From Pegea sp. RAD2-039 (lineage: Eukaryota; Chordata; Thaliacea; Salpida; Salpidae), in assembly GCA_034620365.1 (NCBI GenBank), contig JAQGEQ010000084.1, positions 1 to 64,000 on the forward strand: a stretch of DNA of 64,000 bases. The letters are read 5' to 3'. Both the position numbers and the translations under genes were made by a program. This document shows, in pieces, positions 34,381-45,304 of this stretch. Position 1 is the first letter of the stretch. The number at the start of each line of letters is the position of its first letter. The notes below the pieces were generated by a model. It did not search any database. It was not told the origin of the DNA and worked only from the letters and a program-made list of their open reading frames with translations.

Positions 34381-35398
34381 AAATATTTGCATAAATTAAT
34401 CTTGCATCATTTACATTCAAGATTTCTTCATTAAAAGTCGAAATTACAATTTTTTATTAGAATAATATAAAAATACTATTTCTTTTTCAAAAGCTTAAAT
34501 GCAAACCTTCAGGTTTTGCTAAAAAATTAATCAGAGTATTTTGAAAAAAAGTTTATTAAAATATTTTAGACAAGCATTCGGAATATCATAAAGTAAAAAT
34601 TTTTACAAATTGTTTATTACAAAAAGACCAAAAAGATGACTCCTATTTTTCATCTTTGGACAAACTTTCAGATTTTTCATTCTTTTTTTCCTGATTTTTA
34701 GAAGAAATCTCTTTTTTAGGAGCCTGTGAAGACTCTGGTTTCATTTCATCTTTTTTTTTCTGTTCCTCATTTTTAACAGCCTTTCGTCTTCTGCAAAAAA
34801 CATTTAGTTTGTATCAACAACAAAACGTAAACAAAACTAATTTCCAAAAACTTAAACATAGCAAATGATTTTATAAATAATTACTGGTAAGATGCAACCA
34901 TAAATGCTCTGGCACTATCGGCCATTTTCCCACCTCAATCTATAAAAAAGACAGAAAACTAACTCTGAAAAATAACAAGTTATAATTATACTTAAAAAAC
35001 TTCATCTAAATCAACATTCAAATATTCAAGCTCAAACAAAAACTAAATATATTGTAAACTTTTTCTGCCAAACTTAAAATCACAAAACTCTTTTTTTAGA
35101 CTTTTATATTCACTCAATGATACAAACAAACAAGTTAATCTCAACTAGCAGTCCTAATTTCCTTAAATAGAAATGCAGAGCATGATACAGTTTCAAGAAA
35201 GTGAATTGAAGTTATATTTATACCTACAATTAAGCTGCATAATCGACTTTACATGGTTTAATTCTTAGGGGTTTATGTAAAATTATTTATGTAACTTAAC
35301 TTCTACTTTTAATCAATTTTTTATTCAATTTAAAAAATAGTAATTTGTTGGAATTCTTGAAATACTTTTGTAAAGATTATGAGGAAAAACAAAGCAAC
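34381..35398. repeat. segmental duplication, copy 2 (partner 29263-30285)
   Basis: A 1018-base direct copy of 29263-30285. The copies start about 5.1 kb apart. High identity with few indels implies a recent event or ongoing gene conversion. Confidence 0.95.
34643..34925 (-). CDS. small Lys/Glu-rich protein, duplicate copy 2
   Basis: Two exons, 34925-34885 and 34790-34643, give 62 residues, the same as the gene at 29524-29806 except for one Ala-to-Val change at position 10 and a silent change in codon 2. Both splice sites and the upstream TTTTTTATAG acceptor are preserved, so both copies could be expressed. Confidence 0.62.
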
Positions 35399-36990
35399 AT
35401 AGTATAATCATTTTATAAATGTTTTAATTCCTGCAACAAATTTAAAAATTTAATTATTCTAGAAATTTTTAGTGTTTATTTAAACTGCATTGGAACGTTG
35501 TCAAAAAGTATTTTCTTAAAAACTGTAGTCAGTTGAAAAATTATTTTTTAAACCAATTACTGAATAGTCTTTGAGATTTGCTTTATAAGTTTAGCAATAT
35601 TTCAAATCTTATTAGAATATGATATGATTAAGTGTTTCCAAATACTACAATAATCGTTTAATAAAAAATTATGAGTTGTTTAAGAAAATATCTGACAGTT
35701 AATAAAAAGGTATTCATTTTGATTATACTAAAATCTTAGATTTTTGTATACTTTCTTTTTTTTCTGATTACAAAATAAACGTTTTGCATTTTTCTAAAAT
35801 TTCTAAAGCAGATAAAACGATTATTTTAAAGTTTTCAAGTTATTATATATACTCTGTGTTCAGTGCTGAATATTAGGTTTCTTTCTGTCGTCGACCTGTT
35901 ATCAGAAGAACTACGTTATCATCGACTCCATATAAGGTTTAGAATGAAGTAAGAAACTAGTCTATTGCTTTTTACCGTTTCACCTTAAGTTCTGCTTTGT
36001 GCTGAGTATTCAACTTTACTAATTTGTGAATGTTTTCACTGCAGGTTAGCTTGACGCCTTTAATGAGCCATTAAGCCTTATTCTGCTTTACTAACCCGTA
36101 GCTCTGTATCTTTTTGAAACTGTAGTTCAATAAATATTAGCCAGGAGGGAACATTAACATATGTATGAAGTGTGGAGAAGGAAATACTACTATCTTAGAG
36201 CTTTTAGTAGCTTGTTATCCGCTACTTGCTTTGATATTTGTCATCAAACATCAGCGTAGCCTAGATTATAAAGAAACTTTTGCCTGTCTTTTGCTGGGGT
36301 CTAAAATATCTCCCGGTTTTTTCATCGTGAAAAAGTTTTCTGCAAGGACTAAACGATTATAGTGAATTTTCATTTTAATTGTTTGCGATTCGTCGCTTTT
36401 ATTTCTTCTCTTCCTGCATCTGTGATTTAACTGCTGAAAGATGGCAAAGTCGCGCGCGGTTAGCATCGTAATAACTTTTAATCATCAGCTGTTAGTTCAG
36501 CTTGTTTGTTTATATGGAGTAACCCGTGTTGCAGGATTGTATACTTTTTTTACTGAGTACGTCCACAGTAACTCCGTGGCAACCTGCCGGTAGCAGTCTT
36601 CTAAAGTGGGTCGGTGTGATCTTATTTAATACCAGGAAACCTTTCACTTATCCTGTATCTTAAGTCAGCGTTGAAGCCACGCTTTGGTCAAGTTCCGACT
36701 CGATAAAACTTTGCCAGATAATTTCCTTCTTGGTGTTTATTTGTGACTTGCCTTGGTGTTGAACTGTATCTCGTTTGACGAATTTTATGCCGCAATTAAA
36801 TGTGATAAAAATATCAAATGCTGTTGTTGCTTAAAAATGATAACTTCAAGATGCTATGTGTACTTTCAGTTGTTTTTGATTTAAGGAAGTTGATCAGTGA
36901 TGGATCGATTTATAAATTCAAGATGTTGACTTTTCGGTCGAAAATCGTTGAACCTCTTCGAGGAGTTAAACGTTTCAGTTTTGTAAGTTT

Positions 36991-37072
36991 TCACGCCTAG
37001 CACGCGGACATTTAGTTCAAGCCTCGAACGGCATATATATGCGACCAGGAAAAGTCCATCAAAACTAGGAAG
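36991..37072 (+). repeat. SINE-like element, family A (fragment)
   Basis: Matches the 51330-51405 part of the best copy in order: CTAGCACGCGGA..., TTCAAGCCTCGAACGGCA (B-box-like), ATGCGACCAGGAAAAGTCCAT and AAAACTAGG. Diverged. Confidence 0.5.
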
Positions 37073-37626
37073 ATATAGCAAACAACTGGATTACCAAAAC
37101 TTCTGTCCTGGCTTCCACCATGGTCGTTTTCGGCAGAAGCAAGCAATACTAGTAACAGTATTCTTAAATCTTATAAAGAATGTTTTTAGTACGGACTTGC
37201 ATATTTATCAGGAAATATCAATTTTGTGGATTTTTTGACGAAACATTTGTGACTAGGTCAAATTTATATTATCAAAGTTTAAACTAAACTTTATCATCTG
37301 GTACAAATGTATTTTCATTCTATTAAAGTTTTTCTGATCTATGAGATTGCTGAGTTAGAAATGTTTTTCGATCTTAAAAACCTGAAGATAAAAGTAGAAA
37401 ATGATATTATCTATAGATCTCAATAATATAACTTAAATTATCTAAGTCACATATAAAAGCAAAAACTTGTAAGAATAACTCTTTATTTATAAATAAATAA
37501 TTTATTAGTTTTCTTGAAACATTTTTCCCTCCATGTATTTCAATACAATACATAAAGTAGCAAATTAGGAGTTTTTAATTTCAGAATTAAAGTAGTGTTA
37601 AATCATACTGAAGAAGCGGTAAAATA

Positions 37627-37805
37627 AGTACTTCCTACGAGGCTCCAACTCTAGTTCTAAATTCAGAGTTTTGCGTCTCCTAAAATTGTTACCATTTAAC
37701 AAACAGGGTTCTTCAATTCCGGGTTCTTATGAACTTTGTCAAATATGTGTCCGCCTGGGTTCGAGCCCGGGGTTCGAGTCACTGCACTACGGAGGCGAAC
37801 TGTAT
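37627..37805 (-). repeat. SINE-like element, family A
   Basis: On the minus strand: a head with GGGCTCGAACCC followed by CGGACACATATTTG, then GGAGACGCAAAACTCTGAAT and GAGTTGGA, collinear with 51296-51510. The head resembles a tRNA with a B box. The body is diverged. Confidence 0.6.
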
Positions 37806-38001
37806 TCAAACCTATATTTCAATCTATTAATATTTATTCAACTTTATTACTTCAGCTAAACTCAAAGTAAACAAATGAAATTTGGAGTTTTAAAATAAAA
37901 GTTGAAATATTAAAAGGGAAATTTTCATGATTTAAAAATATTATTCTGAAAAATTTCGAATAGAACTCTTCGTTTGGAACTCTATAAAAGAGTCTGAGGA
38001 T

Positions 38002-39237
38002 TCATTGCAACATCTTCTCCCGTTGTTGGGTTGAATACAAAATATTATTTAAAGGTCTTTGCAGAAGATGAGATGTAGATGAGATTACAGATGAAATATT
38101 TCCAACTAATTCACCACGTAATTGGTCAATTTCAGGAAGTTGAGAGATCTTCTTAAGTTGATCAAGAGTAAGAAATTGCTCGAAATATAAACCACCTAAA
38201 AATTGAGTTTTAAAAAGTGTAGTCATCAAAATATTGTTGTTTATTTGATTAAACTTCAAGTAAATAAGTATGAATAACTGCTGCGTGGTTTATTAAACAA
38301 GTTTTACCTAGAATAACAAGATATTTATTTTGCTTCATTATATCAAACATCTTTTTCAAGTTGGGTTCACCGAATACTAAAGCTGTTTGTGTTTGACATA
38401 AAGTTTGAAGATTATGGTATTTGGTTCCTTCAAGAGATGACCTCATCACATGATGAGGCATTCTCTGTTATCAAAACAACCGTTTAATAAACTTGTTTTA
38501 TAATGAAGATGATTTGTAGTACTTCAAAATCATTACAATTAAATAGTTTGTTTTAAAAACATAAAAAAGCTCATTATTATATCTTCAACTATTAAAACAA
38601 CTCATTAAATTCATTAAACAGATTATAGTAAAAAAATAAAGTAAAAAATGTTGTCTTTAATATTTGATGAAAACTAACTGTCATATTCATGTTGTTCTGC
38701 TGAAGATCAAATCTAGTGTAGAAATATTGATCATCATAAGCAGGTTGCGTGTATAAACAGCACAAAATGATTGAATTATTCTTTAATATCTCATCTACCT
38801 CTTCTTTTAAAATAATGTCTTGACCGAAGAGCTAAAGAAGAAGATTCAGATGTTTAAGTTGAGAGCAATTAGAAACTACCTGATCATGATCTTCAACTGG
38901 TTTTGGTTGAATCATTCCACGATTTACATCTTGTCTTGGTAGCTTAGGAACAGTGATCTGCATCAGAAGAGCACGCTTTGGATTTTGGGGTCTCTTTCTC
39001 CAATAGTATCGGGAACGTTTTTGAAGAAAATTTCCAGCAGCAGCTATTATGTAAAGTTGAATGAGAAAAGAGAATTGAACAAAAGAATTTTTTCAAATGT
39101 CATTTGACAAACACTTTGAGACATTTATACTTTTATTTTAATCACATTTAGAAATACATGAATGAAAAATAATAATACTTACGTCTTAATGAAGTTAATA
39201 GAGTAGAAGAAAGAGCTTGTCTTACAGTAAGTGACAT
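38002..39237 (-). CDS. MRPL10: mitochondrial large-subunit ribosomal protein uL10m
   Basis: Part of the L7/L12 stalk base of the mitochondrial ribosome. Five exons join in phase: 39237-39183, 39043-38880, 38831-38679, 38464-38308, 38195-38002, giving 240 residues (human 261). Seen: an Arg/Ser-rich N terminus suited to mitochondrial import, QKRSRYYWRKR, GTKYHNLQTL, ALVFGEPNLKKM, VILGGLYFEQFL, QLPEIDQLRGELVG and SSTSHLLQRPLNNIL, the last three matching the family C terminus. AAAAATTCAG, nineteen bases before the ATG, is a possible trans-splice acceptor. Confidence 0.88.
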
Positions 39238-39959
39238 AATTACATAATATATTGCTGAATTTTTGAATAAAAAGCAAACATTACAACCAGTTTACAACAA
39301 ACATTTATGATATAGGTAACAGCAAACAAGCTAATGAAGTAAATTAGAAAAAAGTTACAAAAACCGCAAACATTTTCAACAAAGATATGACTTGGAAGCA
39401 AAACTTGTGATTGGCTATTTCTCTTTAATGTTACAAACATTCAAAAAAAAGTTATGAATTAGTTATTAAGATAAATTTCATAAATTTGATTCAAAAAACA
39501 GTTTCAGTGAGAAAATTCTTAATTTGTTCACAAAATTTTGTAAGTTTTTTAAACTAAAAATAATTATATAATGAATAATAATATAATAGTAACATTATCA
39601 AATAACAGTATTTAAAATAATTAACTAATAAATAAGAATTAATTCTAGTTATAGAAGTTTCTATGTTATTGAAGCAATGTTTTAATAAAAATCTTATTAA
39701 CATAGTTAAAGACATAAATTGAATGTTAAAACATTTGCAAAATATATTACACAACTTAAAGACTGAAAAAACCTCATTTTTCCAACAGTTAGTCTAGTCT
39801 TATACAAAAAGCAACACAGAAATTATATAAAAAGGAATAATAAAATGTGCAAAAAATATTGACAAATTAAAGTCATACAGGAAATGATAATTATATAGGT
39901 AGTTGATGAATTATCAAAATCACTTTATAGATGTTAGCATATTCAATTACATGCAAATT
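39238..39959. other. intergenic, nothing recognised
   Basis: AT-rich spacer. The open frames at 39240-39440 and 39554-39754 have no family features. Confidence 0.5.
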
Positions 39960-40463
39960 TTAAAGCTTAAATAAAGAGTTAGTCTCATTATTTGAAAAAT
40001 ACTCATTTTTTGATTCTGAAGGATCAGTTAATTTATGAACAATTGTACGAGAAGATTTTGGTTGAATAGAATCACAACGAAGATTTTTTTGGAAATTGTT
40101 CATGGCAGTTTTGGTACTCTCAATTTGCTTATCTAAATGTTCTAAGAAGGAATTTGCATCGACTGGAACTTGTTGTTTTGGTGATTTCTTGATCTCATTT
40201 TTATTTAATTTCAAAGATTGAATAGCTTCTTCAGAGGCAGCAACCAACAGATATTCTCTTAAAAATATTGAATCATTGCCATATAATTTATTAATTCTTT
40301 TTAACTCGTCCATTGTATTTCCATATTTTAATGCTATGCCTTGTAAAGTGTCTCCTTCAACCAAATAATGCTTTTTATAAACAGAGGGAGGCTTGTAGGT
40401 GCGAATACACGAGCCATAAGATGTGACATTATCTCTTCCAATAATAGCCTGCCATTCACTCAT
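39960..40463 (-). CDS. LYSMD1: LysM domain-containing protein 1/2-like
   Basis: Intracellular LysM protein of unknown function. Single exon, 167 residues. Seen: SYGS near residue 15, one LysM motif (about 32-76) with YLVEGDTLQGIALKYGNTMDELKRINKLYGNDSIFLREYL features, FLEHLDKQI further on, and the last four residues LFKL, which match the IFKL end of vertebrate LYSMD1 rather than LYSMD2. TTTAATTTGTAG fifteen bases before the ATG is a good trans-splice acceptor candidate. The assignment to paralogue 1 rather than 2 is tentative. Confidence 0.88.
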   Translation of the reverse strand: MSEWQAIIGRDNVTSYGSCIRTYKPPSVYKKHYLVEGDTLQGIALKYGNTMDELKRINKLYGNDSIFLREYLLVAASEEAIQSLKLNKNEIKKSPKQQVPVDANSFLEHLDKQIESTKTAMNNFQKNLRCDSIQPKSSRTIVHKLTDPSESKNEYFSNNETNSLFKL

Positions 40464-43400
40464 GATTTCTAAGTTTAATGTCTACAAATTAAAAGTCAGA
40501 TAAATATGAAGATTTATTATGAGAATTATAAACAAAACAAATATATAAATAAAAAAAAAGTTATTTAAAGTCATTTATTCAAAGTATTTATTTATTTATT
40601 CAACTGGTGGTTGCATTCAGCTTTTAAAGCAAATAAAAAACAATTTGACTAAAAAGAAGTTAAACAAAAGTTTCAAAAAATACAGTTTAACAAAATCGAT
40701 TAGTAATTAATAATAAGGTAAATAAGAAGAGAGATAAGTAATAAGTATTTTAGCATAAATAAGAATTATAAGAAAATAAAATAGAAACAAAATAACTTGA
40801 GAAGAAAATTACTAAAATATTTTCACTTTAATTTAAAATAAATGAAAGAATTTCTGTTGATTTCATCTTTATGATGGAGTTAAGAAGAAGATTATAAAAC
40901 CATAAAAAAAGTCTATTTATTTATTTAGAATGACTATCTATTTTTTAGTATCAAAAATACAGAAAGAATCTAATTATATTTCAAATAATAAGGTAAAGTA
41001 TTTTACATTAATGAAAGAAATAATGAGAAAAACCTAAATAAACTATGAATAGAAATAAAAGAAGCTTAGCAGACATTAGTAACCTAAAAAAGGAAAATAA
41101 AACCTCAAAACAACAATTATAAGAAATCACATTAAAATACTAATAAAAGGAGTCTAGATTACAATTAAATAATAAAAATAACAAAAATCTAAAAATCAAA
41201 TTAAAAGTTTATTATTATTCATTTAATAATAAGATTATTCATTTTCTTCATAATTTAAACAATTTATAATTTCTCATAAACAAATAATAATTCTGCATTT
41301 AATGCTGAAAGTAATTATTTTTTTCGATTACATTTTTATTATCACATTGAAAACTGACGAACAAGGTGGTAATATGACCATTTTGTTTTTTTATATTTAA
41401 TTAATGTTTTAAGTATTTTTCAAACTTTAAATTAAATAAAATATGCCGTAAAAATTAAAGTTTGAAATATTTTTAATTAAAAAAAATTGTTTTTAAGCTT
41501 CTTAACTTATCAGTCGTAACCACGCAAAATTAATTGATTAAATGACTGACGGTATGAATTTTTGAAACAATTTTAACATTCTTATCATAATAATTTTATA
41601 AATCAAATTGTTAACTTTATCTTTCAATTAAAACGCTAACCACTACTTGTTGTTATATAATTTTTCTAATAAAAACTGATAAGAAGCAAAATGTTAGGTG
41701 CATTTTAGATTTGCGAAGAAAAAATACCGGTTGAAAAATAGAAGACTACTGAATACTTTTTTATCTTAATATCAATTTTACTTAATATTATCATGTAAAA
41801 ATTTTCATAATTGAACATGGATGATCGATTTTTAGATTTAATTCAAAAAGTATTAAGTTATAACTAAGTTCCAATTCGAGCCACAAAGCTTAATGATTTC
41901 GTGAAGATAATAACTGAGAGAATGCAAAGTTGTAATTTTTTATATATTAATTTTAATATAATTTTTTAATTATAACCCAATCCAATATAGTTTCAAGAAT
42001 TTGAATATATTCCAAAACCTCAGTAAAACTAATTCACTGCTAAAATGCTTGAGTTTACAAACTGTTAGCTAGACATGAGTATATATCTAAAAAAGCTTTT
42101 AAGCAATCTTTTAACAGAAAAAAGTTTTTATAATTTATGGTTTCTATTTTCTAATTCTATAACCGATGGTTATATATATATATTTTATACAGATTACAAG
42201 TTCTTATAAAGTTTGGATAAATTCAATTTTTCTAACATTTTCAGATATTTTATTATAAAATAATATAATTAAACTAAAAAATTAGCAATTACTAGAAAAT
42301 TTACAAATCAGGAAACCCATAAGTTTACTTTTAGGGTTCTTATGAAATTTTCTAGATCTAAATTTTAAGAAAACTTTATGTTGCCTAAATTACATATTCA
42401 TATTTAGAAATGTACTATACAAAGTCTTTTTAAGATAAAGGTCATATAATTATCATAATGAAATTGTCATTAATAACATATAGTTTGGTTAGAACTGCAA
42501 ATGTAGATCTTTTCAGCGTCTCACTTTAGTATTTCTACCATTTTTTAACCAAATCTTTAACCGCTTTTAAATTAAACTTTTGAAATATTTTACAAAAGAT
42601 AATAGAGATTTTTTTTAAACTAACATTTTAATTGAATAAATTATTTAATTCAAAAATAGAATATACTTCTCTGTATATAAAAAAGTTTTTATATAAATTT
42701 TAATTGTAAATTAAATCTATATAACCATATTACGTCAAAATTTGTAAAGTTGTAATTGGTTTTTAATTGGGGGAGTGAATGTTACATCTCATTTGAAACT
42801 TGAAGTTTATTATTTAAATAGATTCTGCGATTTCAAATTATCGTGCAATTTCAAAATATTCTTACAAATCAAATTAATTAATTTTTTTATAATTATTTTT
42901 GTAATCTTAAACCAAATTTTAAAGTTATTCTTTGAAATACAAAAAGATTTATGATAGTCTGTTTGTCATATTAATTATCAACTAGTTTGCTGGGTTTGAT
43001 ATTACAATATTTATGTTTGTTTTCTTATGGTATTCTATATCTGTTTCAATGATAAGTTTGAATGCTCTTATAGATTTTTAACTATCTGTATTTCATATTT
43101 AATTTCTAAAAGTTTTAAAAATAAATTGAATTTAAATAATAATTATTTAATTTAATTTTTTATACAGTGTAATTTTTTTAAAATTTTTAGCTAAAAAAAC
43201 TTTAAAGTTAAACTAATTGAGTGACAAATTTCATACCATATTTGAACTTAATAATATTTAAACATTTGTTATTTAAGTGAAGAATACAAAACGAATAAAT
43301 AAAATATCACTTTTCAACAAAGTTACTGTAATCATAATTTTTTAACTTTTTCTTTAAAGAAATAAGAAATTTTTATACAGTGATGGAGTCAGGAACAAAG

Positions 43401-43707
43401 TTATACTTTTGAAAATAGCTTTTAAAACTAATCAAATTTGTTTTATGGAATTTTTTTTTTGTAATTTACCTCTAGCATTTGGTTTCATAATTATGAATAA
43501 ATACTCTTAAATGTCTTTAAATATTTTAGTTTACTGTTGATGATTGAGTTAATTGTTATTGAATGTTAAATTCATAAATCTTATTTTGAAAAAATCTCTA
43601 TACTTAAATTCGAAATCAAAATATGAAATTAGTTTTGAAAAATTTAACATTTAAATAAAAAAGTTCTTTTTTTCTAGTTGATAAAGTTTTTTGAAATATT
43701 TTTCAAA
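40464..43707. other. long AT-rich intergenic region
   Basis: More than 3 kb without a supported gene. Purine-rich runs on the plus strand around 40640-41160 and long A/T tracts elsewhere. TTTTTTTCTAG ending at 43677 is the likely acceptor for the next gene. Confidence 0.5.
43667..43677 (+). promoter_or_regulatory. candidate trans-splice acceptor, ACAD8
   Basis: TTTTTTTCTAG directly upstream of the intronless ACAD8 frame. A cis partner exon is unlikely because the presequence follows at once. Confidence 0.45.
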
Positions 43708-44964
43708 ATGGCTTTGAACATGTTATCAAAACTGCGTCCAAATGTTTGCTATCAATTCATGAAAGTTATGTCTTCTAAGCCTTCAATCACTAATTTAAGG
43801 TCTTCCTCAAATGGTTGTTTAGATCCTTCAATTGGACTAAATGATGAAGAAGTTGAGATCCAAAGCATGGCGTTAAACTTTGCTGCCAATGAGTTAGCGC
43901 CTCATATGCAGAAATGGGATAAAGAAGAATTATTTCCAGTGGATGTGATAAAGAAAAGTGCAGAGTTAGGATTTGGTGGTCTTTATTGTGATGAAGAATA
44001 TGGTGGAACAGGTTTGAATAGACTGGCAACTTCTGTAGTTTTTGAAGCACTTTCTACAGGTTGTGTGAGTACAACAGCTTACATTACAATACATAATATG
44101 GTTTGTTGGATGGTTAATACATTTGGTAGTAAAGATCAGAAAGAGCATATTCTTCCACGACTTATCTCAATGGAGATGCTTGGCTCTTACTGCTTGACTG
44201 AACCTGGTAGTGGAAGTGATGCTTCTGCTTTAATTACAACTGCTCAAAAACATAAAGATTATTACATCCTAAATGGTTCAAAAGCTTTTATCAGTGGAGC
44301 TGGTACAACTGATTTATATTTAGTGATGGTTCGAACTGGTGACCCAGGTCCAAAGGGGATTTCATCAGTTCTTGTCGAAAAAGGAACACCTGGGTTAAGC
44401 TTTGGTAAAAATGAAAGTAAGCTAGGATGGAAAAACCAACCAACTAGCATCGTTAATTTTGAAGACTGTTCAATTCCAATTAGTAACCGGATTGGTCCAG
44501 AAGGAATTGGCTTTAATATTGCGATGGCGGGTTTAAATGGAGGAAGAATAAATATTGCATCTACATCTCTTGGAGCTGCTCATCAGTGCTTCCAGCTCAC
44601 CAAGGATCATATGTCTGTAAGGAAGACTTTTGGGAAGAGCTTGAATGATCATCAATATTTGCAGTTTAAGATGGCTGAGATGGCGACTAAGATTGTAACA
44701 TCAAGGTTAATTGTTAGAGAAGCAGCTAGAAGATTAGATGAGAAGCACCCTGCTTCACCTGCTATTTGTGCAATGGCTAAGTTACATGCTACTGATAATT
44801 GTTTTGAAGTTTGTAATCAAGCCTTACAAATGTATGGTGGTTATGGTTATCTACTTGATTATCCAATTCAACAATTTGTGAGAGATATTCGGGTGAATCA
44901 AATCTTAGAAGGGACCAATGAGATTATGCGGTTATTAATTGCTAGAGATAGTTTGAAATCCTAA
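43708..44964 (+). CDS. ACAD8: isobutyryl-CoA dehydrogenase, mitochondrial
   Basis: FAD enzyme of valine breakdown: isobutyryl-CoA to methacrylyl-CoA. Single exon, 418 residues (human 415), from the ATG at 43708, 30 bases after a TTTTTTTCTAG acceptor. Seen: an N-terminal mitochondrial presequence, [26 protein letters not shown] (acyl-CoA dehydrogenase signature), [44 protein letters not shown], the [12 protein letters not shown] signature 2 and the [11 protein letters not shown] segment containing the catalytic-base Glu. The complete lack of introns is notable because vertebrate orthologues have many. It lies 340 bases upstream of the next gene on the same strand. Confidence 0.96.
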   Translation: MALNMLSKLRPNVCYQFMKVMSSKPSITNLRSSSNGCLDPSIGLNDEEVEIQSMALNFAANELAPHMQKWDKEELFPVDVIKKSAELGFGGLYCDEEYGGTGLNRLATSVVFEALSTGCVSTTAYITIHNMVCWMVNTFGSKDQKEHILPRLISMEMLGSYCLTEPGSGSDASALITTAQKHKDYYILNGSKAFISGAGTTDLYLVMVRTGDPGPKGISSVLVEKGTPGLSFGKNESKLGWKNQPTSIVNFEDCSIPISNRIGPEGIGFNIAMAGLNGGRINIASTSLGAAHQCFQLTKDHMSVRKTFGKSLNDHQYLQFKMAEMATKIVTSRLIVREAARRLDEKHPASPAICAMAKLHATDNCFEVCNQALQMYGGYGYLLDYPIQQFVRDIRVNQILEGTNEIMRLLIARDSLKS

Positions 44965-45304
44965 ATTTTTATTAATATATCTTTATATTACATAACTATG
45001 AACTCAATTATGAATAGTTTTTTAAGCATTGTGAAAGTCTATTAAAAGTTTATTCTGTGATAACTTGGTAACTGGTAAAGTATATTATGACAAGAATAAT
45101 ATAATTAAGTTGGTATCATTATATCTTGTTCATATTTTTATTAATTTCTATATTTTGCTCAATTCTTTAGTTTTTATTTAATTGATTATAAAACACTGAA
45201 GCTTTTATTTATTCTCATATTTTTGTACAAATTAACCTTAACATATAAATCAACTTTTTATTTATAAATTTTTAGAATGAAAATTTGATAAAGTAAAAAA
45301 CAAG
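44965..45304. other. short spacer between ACAD8 and PSUG/PfkB
   Basis: 340 bases of AT-rich sequence with AATAAA-like signals. TTTTTAG at 45270-45276 lies 28 bases before the next ATG and could accept the spliced leader. Confidence 0.5.

Larger units (their letters stand above)
35399..38001. other. gene-free block, partly GC-richer, with SINE copies
   Basis: From about 35850 to 37150 the sequence is visibly less AT-rich than its surroundings, yet has no supported gene. Short frames (36165-36362 plus, 36266-36466 minus) have no recognisable domain. Two SINE family A copies lie at 36991-37072 and 37627-37805. The block could be an old transposon insertion; no terminal repeats were found. Confidence 0.45.

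Noticed and set aside
36165..36466. Overlapping frames on both strands in the GC-richer block
   Set aside because: No domain or splice context; mutual overlap and absence of family features suggest chance.
37730..37800. tRNA gene suggested by GGTTCGAGCCC and CGGGGTTCGAGTC
   Set aside because: No cloverleaf can be drawn; the sequence is the head of a SINE family A copy on the minus strand.
43790..44450. Antisense frames over ACAD8
   Set aside because: Shadows of the strongly coding plus strand.
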